From Parapontixanthobacter aurantiacus (GTDB lineage: Bacteria; Pseudomonadota; Alphaproteobacteria; Sphingomonadales; Sphingomonadaceae), in NCBI RefSeq assembly GCF_009827635.1, contig NZ_WTYW01000006.1, forward strand, positions 32,491-96,490: a stretch of 64,000 nucleotides of DNA, in the 5' to 3' direction. How positions within the stretch are numbered: the stretch's first letter is position 1; every line of letters begins with the position of its first letter. A program made the translations under genes and the position numbers. Positions 8,285-18,893 of this stretch are shown here, in pieces. Under the pieces are notes generated by a model. It was not told where the DNA came from, did not search any database, and saw only the letters and a program-made list of their open reading frames with translations.

Positions 8285-9355
8285 ATGGCTATCTTGAACG
8301 AAGAACAGGAAATGCTGCGCGACATGGCGCGCGACTGGGCGAAGAACGAAAGCCCGGTGACCGAATGGCGCAAGGTTCGCCGCGACGGTGACGAGGCTGC
8401 CTATGACAGGAACGCCTATGCGACCATGTCCGAAATGGGCTGGGCGGGCGTCATCATTCCCGAAGATCATGGCGGCTCCGACTTCGGCTGGCTCAGCGCC
8501 GGGCTGGTGATCGAGGAACTAGGCAAGACCATCACGGCAAGCCCGCTCGTCGCATCGACCATCGCGGCGAGCGCGATCATCATGGGCGGCAGTGACGAAC
8601 AGAAGGCGAAATGGTTGCCCAAACTCGCCAGCGGCGAAGCCGTGGGGACGATCGCCGTGGACGAGGGGCCGCGCCATGATCCCTCGCAGATCGAGACGAG
8701 CGTATCGGCTGGCAAGATCAGCGGGACGAAGGCCTTCGTGCATGAAGCACACGGCGCCGATGTTTTCGTGGTCGCCGCAAAGGACGGCCTCTACCTCGCG
8801 GAGAAGGGCGAAGGCGTATCGCTATCGACGCGCAAGCTGGCGGACCTGCGCAGCCATGCGGAAGTCACCTTCGACGGTGTCGCGGCCGACAAGCTGGCAA
8901 GCGGCAAGGACACGCTGATCGACGACGTGCTGGACCGCGCTCGTGTCCTGACGGCGTGCGAGATGCTCGGCATGGCGCAGGCGATCTTCGACACCACGCT
9001 CGATTACCTGAAGCAGCGCGTGCAGTTCAATCAGGTGCTCGCCACGTTTCAGGCCTTGCAGCATCGCATGGCCGACCTGTTTGCCGATCTCGCGCTGATG
9101 CGTTCGGCGGTCGAGGGCGGTCTGCAGGCAATCGACGGCGGGTTCGGCATCTCGCGTGCCGCGACGCAGGCCAAGGCCGAAGCAAACCGCGTCCTTCATC
9201 TGATGAGCCGCGAGGGCATCCAGTTGCACGGCGGTATCGGCATGACCGACGAATACGATATCGGCTTCTATCTGAAACGCGCCCGCGTGCTCGAGGCGAG
9301 TTTCGGCGATACTTCGTATCTGAAGCGCCGCTTTGCGGAACTGAGCGGCTATTGA
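8285..9355 (+). CDS. acyl-CoA dehydrogenase, small subunit of a pair
   Basis: 356-residue acyl-CoA dehydrogenase family protein, shorter than typical homotetrameric members (about 380). The C-terminal L-H-G-G-I-G-M-T-D-E-Y-D segment is kept, but the canonical Y-E-G-T/S-x-x-I-Q catalytic loop is replaced by E-A-S-F-G-D-T-S-Y. This supports a partner role in a heteromeric enzyme with the preceding subunit. It lies between the larger subunit and an MFS transporter, with tight spacing that implies one transcript. Confidence 0.88.
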   Translation: MAILNEEQEMLRDMARDWAKNESPVTEWRKVRRDGDEAAYDRNAYATMSEMGWAGVIIPEDHGGSDFGWLSAGLVIEELGKTITASPLVASTIAASAIIMGGSDEQKAKWLPKLASGEAVGTIAVDEGPRHDPSQIETSVSAGKISGTKAFVHEAHGADVFVVAAKDGLYLAEKGEGVSLSTRKLADLRSHAEVTFDGVAADKLASGKDTLIDDVLDRARVLTACEMLGMAQAIFDTTLDYLKQRVQFNQVLATFQALQHRMADLFADLALMRSAVEGGLQAIDGGFGISRAATQAKAEANRVLHLMSREGIQLHGGIGMTDEYDIGFYLKRARVLEASFGDTSYLKRRFAELSGY

Positions 9356-9359
9356 CCCC

Positions 9360-10670
9360 TTGGATCCGCTCAGGGATCCGGAAGCACAAACCGACGTGGC
9401 TAGCGCGCAGCGTAGCGCGCTGGCCGAACATGCGCGGTTCGTCGACGCCAATCTGAAGAAGAATTACCGCGCGAATTTCATTCATGGCGTGCTCGGCATG
9501 ACCGGCTTTCGCCTGATCTACGCGCCGACCATCATTCCTGCCTATCTGCTGCTTCTCACGGGAAGCACGGCTGCCGTGGGCCTCGGCGCAGCGCTGTTGC
9601 AACTCGGCGCGACCATCAGCCCCATCGCCAGCGGCTCGCGGATCGAACATCGCAGCCATATCCTGCCCTATGCCATTCGCGTGGGTTCGCTGATGCGGCT
9701 CATGATCCTGGGACTGGCGCTGGCAGCGTGGTTCCTGACCGGCGATCTATTGGTTGTCGCGACGTTCGCCTGCTTCCTCCTGCTCGGCTTTTTCACAGGC
9801 GCGCAGCGGGTCGCGTTCCAGATGCTGATGAGCAAGCTCATCCCGATCCGGCAGCGCGGCCGGTTGCAAGGCTATCGCAATTTCGCCGGCGGGCTGATCG
9901 CCGCGATCCTCGCCTATTTTGCCGGTGCCTATTTTATCGAGGATGCCTGGCTCGGGAACGGTTATGCGACGACCTTCCTCTTCGCCTTCCTGCTGACGAG
10001 CGCGGGCCTCGTCGTCCTCCAAACGATGATCCGGGAGCCTGCTGCGCCCATCTCCCGCCCACAAATGCCGATGATGGAACGGCTAAGGCAATTTCCCGAA
10101 CTGATGGCGGAGAGGGGTTTTCGCAATTTCCTCATCGTGCACAGTTTCGCGACCGTCTCTCGCGTCGGCGGACCGTTCTGGACGGTCTATGCGGGCAGCG
10201 TCCTCGGGCTGGATGGCGCACTGATCGGGGGTTTGAGTTTCGTCTTTCTCGGATCGGACACGGTATCGAACATCATCTGGGGACCGATGGGCGATCGCTA
10301 CGGGTTCAAGCGCGTCTATGCCGGATCGCTTATCTGCACCCTGGCCGGCATCGTCTGCCTCATTATCGGCGCGAGCGAAGCACCGATCTATGCCGCCTTC
10401 ATCCTGCTCGGCATGGGAATGTCGGGATGGATGCTGGCCTCGACCACGATGGTCCTCGAATTCGGCAGCCAGGAAGACACGCCGATGCGGCTCGCCTTCA
10501 CCACGACGGTCGAGGGCGCGATCGCTGCGGCGGGCCCGGTCCTCGCCGGTCTGCTTGTCGCGGGTTACGGCTTCGCGCCGCTCTTCACGATCATGCTTGC
10601 GGCCTTGGGGGCAGCCCTGGTGCTGCTCGTCTGGCGGGTCGAGGAGCCGCGGCAGTTCGATGCTGCCTGA
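9360..10670 (+). CDS. MFS transporter
   Basis: 436-residue major facilitator superfamily protein with about twelve hydrophobic segments. It starts with TTG four bases after the dehydrogenase stop, so translation is probably coupled. The R-Q-R-G-R-L-Q-G-Y-R loop and the later G-D-R-Y-G-F-K-R loop are MFS-like. It differs from the GPH carrier at the head of the operon, so the cluster has two distinct carriers. It ends just before the convergent TetR-family gene. Substrate unknown. Confidence 0.82.
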   Translation: MDPLRDPEAQTDVASAQRSALAEHARFVDANLKKNYRANFIHGVLGMTGFRLIYAPTIIPAYLLLLTGSTAAVGLGAALLQLGATISPIASGSRIEHRSHILPYAIRVGSLMRLMILGLALAAWFLTGDLLVVATFACFLLLGFFTGAQRVAFQMLMSKLIPIRQRGRLQGYRNFAGGLIAAILAYFAGAYFIEDAWLGNGYATTFLFAFLLTSAGLVVLQTMIREPAAPISRPQMPMMERLRQFPELMAERGFRNFLIVHSFATVSRVGGPFWTVYAGSVLGLDGALIGGLSFVFLGSDTVSNIIWGPMGDRYGFKRVYAGSLICTLAGIVCLIIGASEAPIYAAFILLGMGMSGWMLASTTMVLEFGSQEDTPMRLAFTTTVEGAIAAAGPVLAGLLVAGYGFAPLFTIMLAALGAALVLLVWRVEEPRQFDAA

Positions 10671-11906
10671 TCAGTTTTTCTTCGGCCCGAGAAGGCCTCC
10701 CGACAGGGATTGCGCATAGGCTTCGATCGCCGTTGCCGGATCGTCGAACCTCTGCGCCCAGCGGCGCGCGTCATAGGCTCCGTTCAGCGTCGACATCATC
10801 ACCTGGCTGGCGATCAACGGATCGATCGGTCGCACCGAACCGTCCGCTATGCCGTCGATCAGCATCCCGGCGAAGCGGCGCGCCAGCCGGTTGGAGCGCG
10901 TGACGACATCTTCCCGGTGGCCGCTTTCAAGCGCTTGCAATGCGGTCGTGCGCAAAAGCGGCATGGCATCGAAGAACTGCAATTCCAGCAGTTCCGCCAA
11001 GATTCCCGTGGTGCGGGTCCAATAGTCGCCCGGCGCGTCGATCCCGGCCATCTGGATGGCTGACAGCCGATCGTAGCTACGCTGAAAACAGGCAAGCACG
11101 AGATCATCCTTCGCATCGTGATGATGATAGAAGCTGCCCTTCGTGACATTCAGCATTTCCGCGATGCGATTGATCGAGGCCCCGCGATAGCCGCGCTCGT
11201 TGATCATCAGCGTGGCAGCGCGCAGGAACTCGTCGTTCTGGCTTGGCGGTTCGCCAGTGTCGCTGCGCCAGCCACCGGGTGACAGCTTGGCCGGGTTCCA
11301 GCGTTCGGGCGCGCTCGCCACGCCATGTGCGAGAATGTCGAAGATGCGGTCCTCGATCCGCGGAAAATCGAGCGTCGAATAGCGCAGCGACCAGATCGGC
11401 CACCACATGAACGCCTCCAGCAGCATGTGAGCCTTTGCGGAAAACCGCGCCCGCTCTTCCTGCGACGCCGGCTCGCCGAAGAAGCTTCGCACGCAATCGA
11501 CGATCTCGCGATAACGATCGAGCAGCGGTGCCTGCACCTCGTCATCGAGCGTCCTTATCTCGGACAATGCGGTGATGAGACCACGCTCGCCCTGCCGGAT
11601 CCGGGTCCGCAGGCCCACATGCAGCGCGATGTACTTGCGCAGCCGCGCCGCCGGGTCCGCTTCGGCGAGCGCTTCGCTCGCCATCCCGTGCATGAGGTCT
11701 AGGGTTTCTTCGTAAACCGCAACCGCGAGCTTGTCCTTGCGCGGGAAGTAATAGGTGATGCTGGTTGCATTGAGACCGATGGCGCGCGCAACGCTCGACA
11801 AGGTCGTCGCCTGCAGCCCGACGTCATTGATCGACTTCGACGCCGCATGGACGATCGCCCGGCGTTTCTCGCCAAAGCGTTTGGTTTCACTGCTCTTGCT
11901 CGCCAT
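10671..11906 (-). CDS. double-domain TetR-family regulator
   Basis: 411-residue protein built from two complete TetR-like units. The first N-terminal helix-turn-helix is around residues 30-60 (T-L-S-S-V-A-R-A-I-G-L-N). A second lies around residues 230-260 (S-I-N-R-I-A-E-M-L-N-V-T-K-G-S-F-Y), each followed by a helical ligand-binding-type domain. TetR proteins normally are about 200 residues and dimerise; this looks like a covalent tandem. It is downstream of the acyl-CoA ligase gene and convergent with the dehydrogenase operon, so it probably controls the acyl-CoA cluster in response to a CoA-ester or acid. Confidence 0.88.
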   Translation of the reverse strand: MASKSSETKRFGEKRRAIVHAASKSINDVGLQATTLSSVARAIGLNATSITYYFPRKDKLAVAVYEETLDLMHGMASEALAEADPAARLRKYIALHVGLRTRIRQGERGLITALSEIRTLDDEVQAPLLDRYREIVDCVRSFFGEPASQEERARFSAKAHMLLEAFMWWPIWSLRYSTLDFPRIEDRIFDILAHGVASAPERWNPAKLSPGGWRSDTGEPPSQNDEFLRAATLMINERGYRGASINRIAEMLNVTKGSFYHHHDAKDDLVLACFQRSYDRLSAIQMAGIDAPGDYWTRTTGILAELLELQFFDAMPLLRTTALQALESGHREDVVTRSNRLARRFAGMLIDGIADGSVRPIDPLIASQVMMSTLNGAYDARRWAQRFDDPATAIEAYAQSLSGGLLGPKKN

Positions 11907-11973
11907 GACCTCCCCCGAGAATGACGCGCGTTACATCAAACACGCCCCTGCTGCCAAGCGCAAGCGGCACGCA

Positions 11974-13728
11974 TCAGCCGAACATGCCCGCCAGGTCCTT
12001 CTTCAGGATCTTGCCATTGGCATTGCGCGGCAGCGTTTCGTGCGAGAACGCGATCTTCACCGGCACCTTGAACTTGGCGAGCCGGTCGGCGACCCATTCC
12101 TGCAACTCCTCCTCGCTCGCCTGCGTACCCGGTGCGAGATGCACGACCGCTGCCGGCTCCTCGCCCAGTTCGCGATGCGGGAGGCCGATCAGTGCGGCAT
12201 CCGTCACCGCCGGATGGTCGTAAAGGACGTTCTCGACCTCGCTCGAATAGATGTTCTCTCCGCCGCGAATGATCATGTCTTTCGCCCGATCGGCGATATA
12301 GCACCAGCCTTCCTCGTCGAGCCGGGCGAGATCGCCGGTCTTGACCCACCCGTCGACAAAGGTTTCGGCGGTGGCTTCCGGGTTCTTCCAATAGCCTTTC
12401 ACCACCATCGGACCGCGCGCCCACAACTCCCCGATTTCGCCGACAGGCAGCTCGCGCGAACCGTCCTCGCTCATGATCTTCAGATCGGCGACGGCGACGG
12501 GCGGGCCGCAACTGTCGGGCCGGTTGAGGTAATCCTCGCTAGAGTGACCGGTGACGGTCGCCATCGTTTCCGTCATGCCCCAGCCATTGCCAGGCAGCGC
12601 GCCGAACTCCTCGCGGATCTTGCGGACCAGCTCGGGCGCGGCGGGTGCGCCGCCATAGGCGATCGCTTCCAGGCTGGAGAGATCGTAGTTCTTCCGCTCT
12701 GGATGTTCGAGCAATTGCCAGGCGATCGTCGGTACGCCGCCCGTCACATTGACCTTTTCCCGCTCGATGATCTGAAAGGCCTCGATCGGGTCCCACTTGT
12801 ACATGAAGATAAGCGTGTTCCCGGCGGCGATATTCCCCATCAGTCCTGCCGAACAGGCGGTGACGTGAAACAGGGGAATGACGGTCAGCCCCTTTTTCGG
12901 GACGGGGTCAGGTATTTTCTCCCCGCGGCGCAGGACGGCACAGGCCGCGTTGTAGCCGCTCGACAGGATGTTGGTGCACAGGTTGCGATGCGTGCCGAGC
13001 GCGCCTTTCGGTCGACCCGTCGTGCCGCTGGTGTAGAAGATGGTCGCGTCGTCCTCGGGCGCGATCTCGACCTCGGGCAGTTCCATGGTATCGAGGGACT
13101 TGTAGTCGTTGGGCTTGCCGATGATGTCCTCGAGCCGCCTTGCGCCTTCCGGCTGGCCCTCGCATCGCGAAACGATAACCGTTTCGATTGCCGGACAGTC
13201 GCCGCGATGCTCGGCAATACGCTCCCACCGTTCGTCGTCGCAGACCAGCAGCTTCGTTCCCGAATCGGACAGGCCGTAAGCGAGCTCTGGCCCGGTCCAC
13301 CACGCGTTGAGCGGGACGCAGATCGCGCCGATGGTGGTCGCCGCGAAGAACACGACTGGCCATTCGGGCAGGTTGCGCATGGCGAGCGCCACCCTGTCGC
13401 CCTTCGCGATCCCGTGTTCGCGAAAGGCATGCGCTAATTTCGCGACCGCCTGAAACCAGGCCGCGTAGGTCACGCGCTCGTCGTCGTAGATCATGAATTC
13501 GCGCTCGCCATACATCCGGCCAAACATGGCGAGGGCGCGAAGATTGGGAGGCGCATTCTTCCAGGTGCGCAGGCGGACGCCGCGGATGTCGACCTCTTCC
13601 ATTTCGAACCGTTCGCCGGGAGCCGTCAGCAGTTCCTTGCACTGCTCCCGGCTCATGGCCGGCCAGTTGTCGGGCGGAACCCAGCCGATTGCCGATGCAA
13701 GGTTCGATGGTTGCGACTGCGAACTCAC
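11974..13728 (-). CDS. AMP-forming acyl-CoA ligase
   Basis: 584-residue ANL-superfamily acyl-CoA synthetase: it adenylates a carboxylic acid and transfers it to CoA. The P-loop-like motif Y-T-S-G-T-T-G-R-P-K-G, the adenylate-binding Y-G-G-A-P / G-W-G-M-T-E-T segment, and the C-terminal hinge and lysine region (N-A-N-G-K-I-L-K-K) are all present. The open frame extends upstream, but the GTG at 13728 is chosen because GGGAGAG lies five bases before it and the extension looks non-coding. It probably activates the acid that feeds the neighbouring dehydrogenases. The tandem TetR gene follows 67 bases downstream. Confidence 0.9.
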   Translation of the reverse strand: MSSQSQPSNLASAIGWVPPDNWPAMSREQCKELLTAPGERFEMEEVDIRGVRLRTWKNAPPNLRALAMFGRMYGEREFMIYDDERVTYAAWFQAVAKLAHAFREHGIAKGDRVALAMRNLPEWPVVFFAATTIGAICVPLNAWWTGPELAYGLSDSGTKLLVCDDERWERIAEHRGDCPAIETVIVSRCEGQPEGARRLEDIIGKPNDYKSLDTMELPEVEIAPEDDATIFYTSGTTGRPKGALGTHRNLCTNILSSGYNAACAVLRRGEKIPDPVPKKGLTVIPLFHVTACSAGLMGNIAAGNTLIFMYKWDPIEAFQIIEREKVNVTGGVPTIAWQLLEHPERKNYDLSSLEAIAYGGAPAAPELVRKIREEFGALPGNGWGMTETMATVTGHSSEDYLNRPDSCGPPVAVADLKIMSEDGSRELPVGEIGELWARGPMVVKGYWKNPEATAETFVDGWVKTGDLARLDEEGWCYIADRAKDMIIRGGENIYSSEVENVLYDHPAVTDAALIGLPHRELGEEPAAVVHLAPGTQASEEELQEWVADRLAKFKVPVKIAFSHETLPRNANGKILKKDLAGMFG

Positions 13729-13939
13729 TCTATCTCTCCCGTGCCGATCGCACCAGACCGATGCGATTCTTCCGTTCGAAATCGATAAAGGCAGATGCGC
13801 CGCTGCGATGCAAGAGCACAAAACGGGAGAAGTTTCTAAACTTCGGGTATGAGGGTTCAATCTGCGCCGAAAGATGGCTATCGCAAAACGAAAGAACGAG
13901 CGGTATGCCGCCGAGCATAGAGCAGCAAGGGAAGAGGAT

Positions 13940-15172
13940 ATGGATGTAGCGGACCCGAAAGGGGCAGGTTTCGACGCCGACAAACTCGCCCGGATCGATG
14001 CGTTTCTCGAACGCGATTATATCGACAAGGGGCGGTTGAAGAGCACGCAGATCATCGTCGCACGCGACGGCAAGCCGGTTCATTACGGCCATCAGGGCAT
14101 CATGCGCGAAGACGGCACGCAAATGCGCGAGGACGCCCTGTTCCGCATCGCCAGCATGACCAAGCCGGTTACCTCGATCGCCTTCATGCAACTCGTCGAG
14201 CAATGCAAGGTCGCGCTCGACGATCCGGTTTCGCGCGTCCTTCCCGAATTCTCCAAGCTCGGCGAATATGCCGGCGGCGGCGGTTCGATCCCCTTTGCGC
14301 CTACGAAGCGGGGTCGGCCGACGCGGTTCGTCGATCTGATGACGCATATGTCGGGGCTCACCTACGGCTTTCAGAACCGCAGCAGTATTGATGCCGCCTA
14401 TCGCGAGGCGCGGCTGGACCTTGCCCGGCAGAACATCGATTCGGACGAATACATCGCGACGCTTGCGCGGATTCCGCTGGAGTTCGAACCGGGCACGCGC
14501 TGGAACTATTCGGTCTCGACCGATGTCCTTGGCGTCGCGGTTGAGCGGCTGTCAGGCATGAAACTCGGCGAGTATTTCGAGAAGCACATCTTCGGTCCGC
14601 TCGGCATGAGCGATACGGGATTCGATGTTCCTTCCGACAAGGCGGACCGCCTGGCCGACGTCTATCAGTATCGACCCGGCAAGGAGCCGCTGCTGATGGA
14701 GAAGGGCGCCGAGAGCAAGGCGCTGCAGGCTGCTCGGTTTCATTCGGGCGGCGGCGGCCTCGTCGGAACGGCTGCCGATTATCACCGCTTCGCAACGATG
14801 CTGCTCAACAAGGGCGAACTCGACGGGACGCGGATCATCGCACCCAAGACGCTCGACCTGATGACCGCAAACCATCTCCCGGGCGGCGCGGACCTCACGC
14901 AGATGAGCCAGAGCCTCTTCAGCGAGGCGAACAATGCCGGGACCGGGTTCGGACTGGGCTTCGCGATGGTGATCGATCCTGCGCGAACGTTGATGCCCGC
15001 GAGCAAGGGAGAATTTTACTGGGGCGGGGCGTATTCGACCGCCTTCTTCGTCGATCCGGTCGAGAGAATAACCTGCGTCTTCATGACGCAGCTCTATCCC
15101 TCTTCGACCTATCCCATCCGCCGACAGTTGAAGACACTTATCTATTCCGCTTTGAACGACAGCTACGCTTGA
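13940..15172 (+). CDS. beta-lactamase-family serine hydrolase (esterase-like)
   Basis: 410-residue serine hydrolase of the class C beta-lactamase/EstB fold. The nucleophile motif S-M-T-K and the Tyr motif Y-S-V are present. No signal peptide is visible from the chosen start, so it is probably cytoplasmic. The ATG at 13940 is selected for its GGGAAGAGGA ribosome site; a TTG/ATG further upstream would add 22 poorly supported residues. It lies divergent from the CoA ligase and 14 bases before the hydratase/dehydrogenase gene. Likely an esterase or amidase that releases an acid for CoA activation. Confidence 0.85.
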   Translation: MDVADPKGAGFDADKLARIDAFLERDYIDKGRLKSTQIIVARDGKPVHYGHQGIMREDGTQMREDALFRIASMTKPVTSIAFMQLVEQCKVALDDPVSRVLPEFSKLGEYAGGGGSIPFAPTKRGRPTRFVDLMTHMSGLTYGFQNRSSIDAAYREARLDLARQNIDSDEYIATLARIPLEFEPGTRWNYSVSTDVLGVAVERLSGMKLGEYFEKHIFGPLGMSDTGFDVPSDKADRLADVYQYRPGKEPLLMEKGAESKALQAARFHSGGGGLVGTAADYHRFATMLLNKGELDGTRIIAPKTLDLMTANHLPGGADLTQMSQSLFSEANNAGTGFGLGFAMVIDPARTLMPASKGEFYWGGAYSTAFFVDPVERITCVFMTQLYPSSTYPIRRQLKTLIYSALNDSYA

Positions 15173-15186
15173 ACGAAGGAGAGAAC

Positions 15187-17226
15187 ATGCCATCCCCCAT
15201 CTCGACAGAAAAACAGGGCAACGTCCTTGTCGTCACCTCCGACAACCCGCCGGTAAACGCATTAGGCCAGGCGGTCCGGCAGGGCCTCAAGGAAGCCATC
15301 GAACAGGCAGGCTCCGACAGCGACGTCGAAGCGGTCGTCATCCGCTGTGACGGACGCACTTTCTTCGCCGGTGCCGACATCACCGAGTTCGGCAAGCCCC
15401 CGCAAGGGCCGAGCCTGCCCGAGGTCTGCGATGCCATCGAGGCATCTGACAAGCCGGTCGTCGCTGCAATTCACGGCACGGCACTTGGCGGAGGCTGCGA
15501 AGTTGCGCTTGCCTGTCATTACCGGATCGCTGTCGCCGATGCGAAGCTCGGCCTGCCGGAAGTTAAGCTCGGCCTCATCCCCGGAGCCGCGGGAACGCAG
15601 CGCCTGCCGCGCCTCGTCGGAGCCGAAGCGGCCCTGCCGCTGGTCGTCATGGGTAATCCGATCCCGGCCAAGAAAGCGCAAGGCATCGGTCTCGTCGATC
15701 ACATCGTGACCGACGGCGATCTGAAGGACGCCGCCATTTCCTTCGCGCAGTCCAAGATCGGAGCGGATATTCCGCGCACTTCCGAAATGACGAACAATCA
15801 GGACGGCGTGAAGAACCCGGACATCTTCGATGACTTCCGGGCCAAGAACGGGCGCAAGCTGCGCGGTTTCGATGCGCCTAACGCGGGTATTGCGGCGGTG
15901 AAGGCCGCTGGCGAGATGTCCTTCGCCGAAGGCGTGAAGAAGGAGCGCGAACTCTTCACCCAGCTGATGATGGGAACGCAAAGCGCCGCCATGCAGCACT
16001 ATTTCTTCGCCGAGCGCGCGGCGAACAAGATCGACGACGTGCCGAGCGACACGAAGCTCATCGACGTCAAGAAGGTTGGTATCATCGGCGCCGGAACTAT
16101 GGGCGGCGGAATTGCGATGAACTTCCTCAGCGCGGGAATTCCGGTGACTATGCTCGAAATGAAGCAGGACGCGCTCGACCGCGGCACCGGCGTAATGCGC
16201 AAGAATTACGAGAACACCGCGAAGCGTGGCCGGATGACGGAAGAGCAGGTGGAAGGAGCAATGAACCTTCTCACCCCGACGCTTTCCTATGACGATCTGG
16301 CGGATTGCGACCTCGTCATCGAGGCGGTTTACGAGAACATGGACGTCAAGAAAGAAGTGTTCGCAAAGCTCGACGAAGTCGTGAAGGACGGCGCGATCCT
16401 CGCATCCAATACGAGCTATCTCGATATCGACGAGATCGCGACCGCGACGAAGCGTCCGGGCTACGTCATCGGTCTGCACTTCTTCTCTCCGGCGAACGTG
16501 ATGAAGCTGCTGGAAGTCGTGCGGGGCGAGAAGACCCGCGACGATGTTCTCGCGACCGCGATGAAGCTGTCCAAGACCATCGGCAAGGTTGCCGCGGTGT
16601 CCGGCGTCTGCCCCGGCTTTATCGGCAACCGGATGCTTTCGAAGCGTCAGGAACAGGCTAACCAGCTTATCCTCGAAGGAGCGAATTACTGGGAAGTGGA
16701 CGATGTCTTGCTGGAGTTCGGCTTCCCGATGGGCCCTTTCCAGATGGGCGATCTCGCCGGGCTCGACATCGGCTGGCACCGTGACCCCAACAAGGTGACG
16801 ACCGTGCGCGAGGCACTGTGTGCCGCAGGACGGTTCGGGCAGAAGGCGGGCAAGGGCTTCTACGACTACGACGAAGCGCGCAACCGGACGCCATCTGACG
16901 AGGTGAAGAAAATCATCGCCGATTTCGCGGAGAAGGAAGGCAACGAGCAGCGCGACATCTCGAAAGACGAGATCCGCGAACGCCTGCTCTATCCGATGGT
17001 CAATGAAGGCGCGAAGATCCTCGACGAGGGCATGGCGCAGCGCGCGAGCGACATCGATGTCGTCTGGATCAACGGCTATGGCTGGCCGCTCTACACCGGA
17101 GGACCGATGTTCTGGGCCGACACGATCGGGCTGAAGACGGTCGTTGACGGCCTCAAGAAGCATGACCTTCCGGTCAGCGACTATCTGGCGAAGAAAGCCG
17201 AAGCGGGCGAACGCTTCAACAAGTAA
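15187..17226 (+). CDS. bifunctional enoyl-CoA hydratase / 3-hydroxyacyl-CoA dehydrogenase
   Basis: 679-residue FadB/FadJ-type fusion. The N-terminal crotonase domain (about 1-190) has the F-F-A-G-A-D-I oxyanion region and G-G-G-C-E loop. A Rossmann NAD domain follows ([12 protein letters not shown], near residue 300), then the 3-hydroxyacyl-CoA dehydrogenase C-terminal helices (to about 640). It performs the second and third steps of beta-oxidation. The ATG at 15187 has GAAGGAGAG upstream. The only thiolase needed to complete the cycle is not in this window. It ends at a strong terminator. Confidence 0.92.
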   Translation: MPSPISTEKQGNVLVVTSDNPPVNALGQAVRQGLKEAIEQAGSDSDVEAVVIRCDGRTFFAGADITEFGKPPQGPSLPEVCDAIEASDKPVVAAIHGTALGGGCEVALACHYRIAVADAKLGLPEVKLGLIPGAAGTQRLPRLVGAEAALPLVVMGNPIPAKKAQGIGLVDHIVTDGDLKDAAISFAQSKIGADIPRTSEMTNNQDGVKNPDIFDDFRAKNGRKLRGFDAPNAGIAAVKAAGEMSFAEGVKKERELFTQLMMGTQSAAMQHYFFAERAANKIDDVPSDTKLIDVKKVGIIGAGTMGGGIAMNFLSAGIPVTMLEMKQDALDRGTGVMRKNYENTAKRGRMTEEQVEGAMNLLTPTLSYDDLADCDLVIEAVYENMDVKKEVFAKLDEVVKDGAILASNTSYLDIDEIATATKRPGYVIGLHFFSPANVMKLLEVVRGEKTRDDVLATAMKLSKTIGKVAAVSGVCPGFIGNRMLSKRQEQANQLILEGANYWEVDDVLLEFGFPMGPFQMGDLAGLDIGWHRDPNKVTTVREALCAAGRFGQKAGKGFYDYDEARNRTPSDEVKKIIADFAEKEGNEQRDISKDEIRERLLYPMVNEGAKILDEGMAQRASDIDVVWINGYGWPLYTGGPMFWADTIGLKTVVDGLKKHDLPVSDYLAKKAEAGERFNK

Positions 17227-17242
17227 ATGCGTAGATATGAAA

Positions 17243-17277
17243 AAGGGCCGGTTCCGGAGAGGGAGCCGGCCCTTTTC
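17243..17277. terminator. bidirectional Rho-independent terminator
   Basis: A 13-bp stem (AAGGGCCGGTTCC paired with GGAGCCGGCCCTT, one G-U pair) is flanked by A-run on the left and T-run on the right. It serves both the hydratase/dehydrogenase gene and the convergent carboxylesterase gene. Confidence 0.9.
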
Positions 17278-17297
17278 TTATGTCCTAGCGACTGGCC

Positions 17298-18893
17298 TTA
17301 GCCGCCGAGTTCGCGAATGGCGCGTTCCGGGTCGTCGACGATACGCGGTTCGAGATCGAGTTCCATCACGTTGCGGTCGGCAACCGTGTAGGGCTCCCAT
17401 TCGGGCAGCAGCGGACTGGAAGGCGTGCCCGTCTTCGCGAAGGCGATCCACGCGTCGCTCATCATGTCGGCCATGCGCTGCGCTTCCTCGCCCGTCCCGA
17501 CGAGGGCCGCGCTCTCCTTGGCGTTGTCGAACATCAGGGGGATGTCGAGCGTGTGCGGACTGCGCAGGATGCCGCCGCCGACCGGCGTCTCCCAAGTCAG
17601 CCGATAGACATAGACCGGCGCGTCCGCGCTTCGGCTCTGCTGGTCGGCGAGAAGGTAACTGCCCTGCACGAACCGCGAACCCATCGCCGCGCTGGCGAGA
17701 TGCGTCGGCGAATAATCGGGATACATCTCGCGATAGGCGGCGACGGCGGCAACCGCCTGTTCGCCCATCGCCCCGCTCATCATTTCGAGCGTCGCTTCGT
17801 CGAGCCGGCCGAACCACGGCTGGCTCGCAACGAACAGGGTCATCTCATCTTTGTTGTAACCGATGAGGACCGGAATATCGCTCGACTGTTCGGGCGCGGC
17901 GGGCAGGAATGGATCGCGCGGCAGGATCGATCCGTCGGCGATTGGCCCGAAGGACGGTCCGCGGGCGAACCCGCTATCGGCGGGTGTCGCTTCGCGGATC
18001 GCCGCGATAAGATCGTCCGCGGGCAATGTGCGCAGTTGCTCGACAGATTCAACGCCCGCAGCATCGAGTACCGTTCCCGCATAAGCGGCGGCTTCTGCAG
18101 GCTTCCCGCTGGTCACGCCCGGTCCGGATTGAATGACCGCCTTGTCGAACAGCCCGTCGGCAGCAGGCATCGCCATGAGGTGACTGACTTTCGAGCCGCC
18201 GCCCGACTCGCCCATGATGGTGACGTTGTCCGGGTCGCCGCCGAATGCAGCGATGTTGTCGCGCACCCATTCGAGCGAGCGGACGAGATCGAGATTGCCG
18301 GCATTGCCGGATGCGGCGAAATTCGCTCCGAACCGCTCGGCCAGGTTCATGTAACCGAAGGCGTTGAGACGGTGATTGACCGTGACGACGACGACATCGC
18401 CCTTCTCTGCGAGATTGCGCCCGTTATAGGCCGGCCAGCCGCCAGATCCGTAGGCGTAGCCGCCGCCATGGAACCAAACCATGACCGGTCGCTTCCCGCC
18501 GTCGCCGGCGTCGGGCGTCCAGACATTTAGGAACAGACAATCTTCGTTATCGATCTTCTCTTCCGTCCCGGTCAGAAAGATGCTCTGGAACTGGCGCGTG
18601 AGATCGGACGCGTTCGGACCGCTCGGCGTATAGAGCTGCATGCACGGAGCGCCGTAGCCGCTGGCATCGGCGATGCCATCCCATGCTTCGGCGGGCTCGG
18701 GTGGCATGAAGCGCCGTTCGCCGGTCGGCGGCGCGGCGTAGCGTATCCCGAGAAACGCATCGATCCCGTCCTGCTCGAGGCCTTGGACGAGGCCCTTATC
18801 CGTTTCGACGACCGGGGTCGTCGCGGGTTGGGCGAATGCCGTACCGGCAAACAAAGCGGGCAGGAGCGCTGCCGAAAATCCAAATTTTCTCAT
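17298..18893 (-). CDS. secreted carboxylesterase type B
   Basis: 531-residue alpha/beta-hydrolase of the cholinesterase/type-B carboxylesterase family. A Sec signal (residues 1-21, A-F-A) implies periplasmic or outer location. F-H-G-G-G-Y forms the oxyanion hole and G-E-S-G-G-G (Ser230) the nucleophile elbow; a histidine in S-P-H-T-L-D-I-P is the likely third residue. In a cluster otherwise dedicated to CoA esters, it may hydrolyse an imported ester outside the cytoplasm. Transcribed alone toward the bidirectional terminator. Confidence 0.9.
   Translation of the reverse strand: MRKFGFSAALLPALFAGTAFAQPATTPVVETDKGLVQGLEQDGIDAFLGIRYAAPPTGERRFMPPEPAEAWDGIADASGYGAPCMQLYTPSGPNASDLTRQFQSIFLTGTEEKIDNEDCLFLNVWTPDAGDGGKRPVMVWFHGGGYAYGSGGWPAYNGRNLAEKGDVVVVTVNHRLNAFGYMNLAERFGANFAASGNAGNLDLVRSLEWVRDNIAAFGGDPDNVTIMGESGGGSKVSHLMAMPAADGLFDKAVIQSGPGVTSGKPAEAAAYAGTVLDAAGVESVEQLRTLPADDLIAAIREATPADSGFARGPSFGPIADGSILPRDPFLPAAPEQSSDIPVLIGYNKDEMTLFVASQPWFGRLDEATLEMMSGAMGEQAVAAVAAYREMYPDYSPTHLASAAMGSRFVQGSYLLADQQSRSADAPVYVYRLTWETPVGGGILRSPHTLDIPLMFDNAKESAALVGTGEEAQRMADMMSDAWIAFAKTGTPSSPLLPEWEPYTVADRNVMELDLEPRIVDDPERAIRELGG

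Noticed and set aside
15262..17163. 633-codon minus-strand ORF opposite the hydratase/dehydrogenase fusion
   Set aside because: Antisense shadow caused by high GC; no ribosome site or domain.
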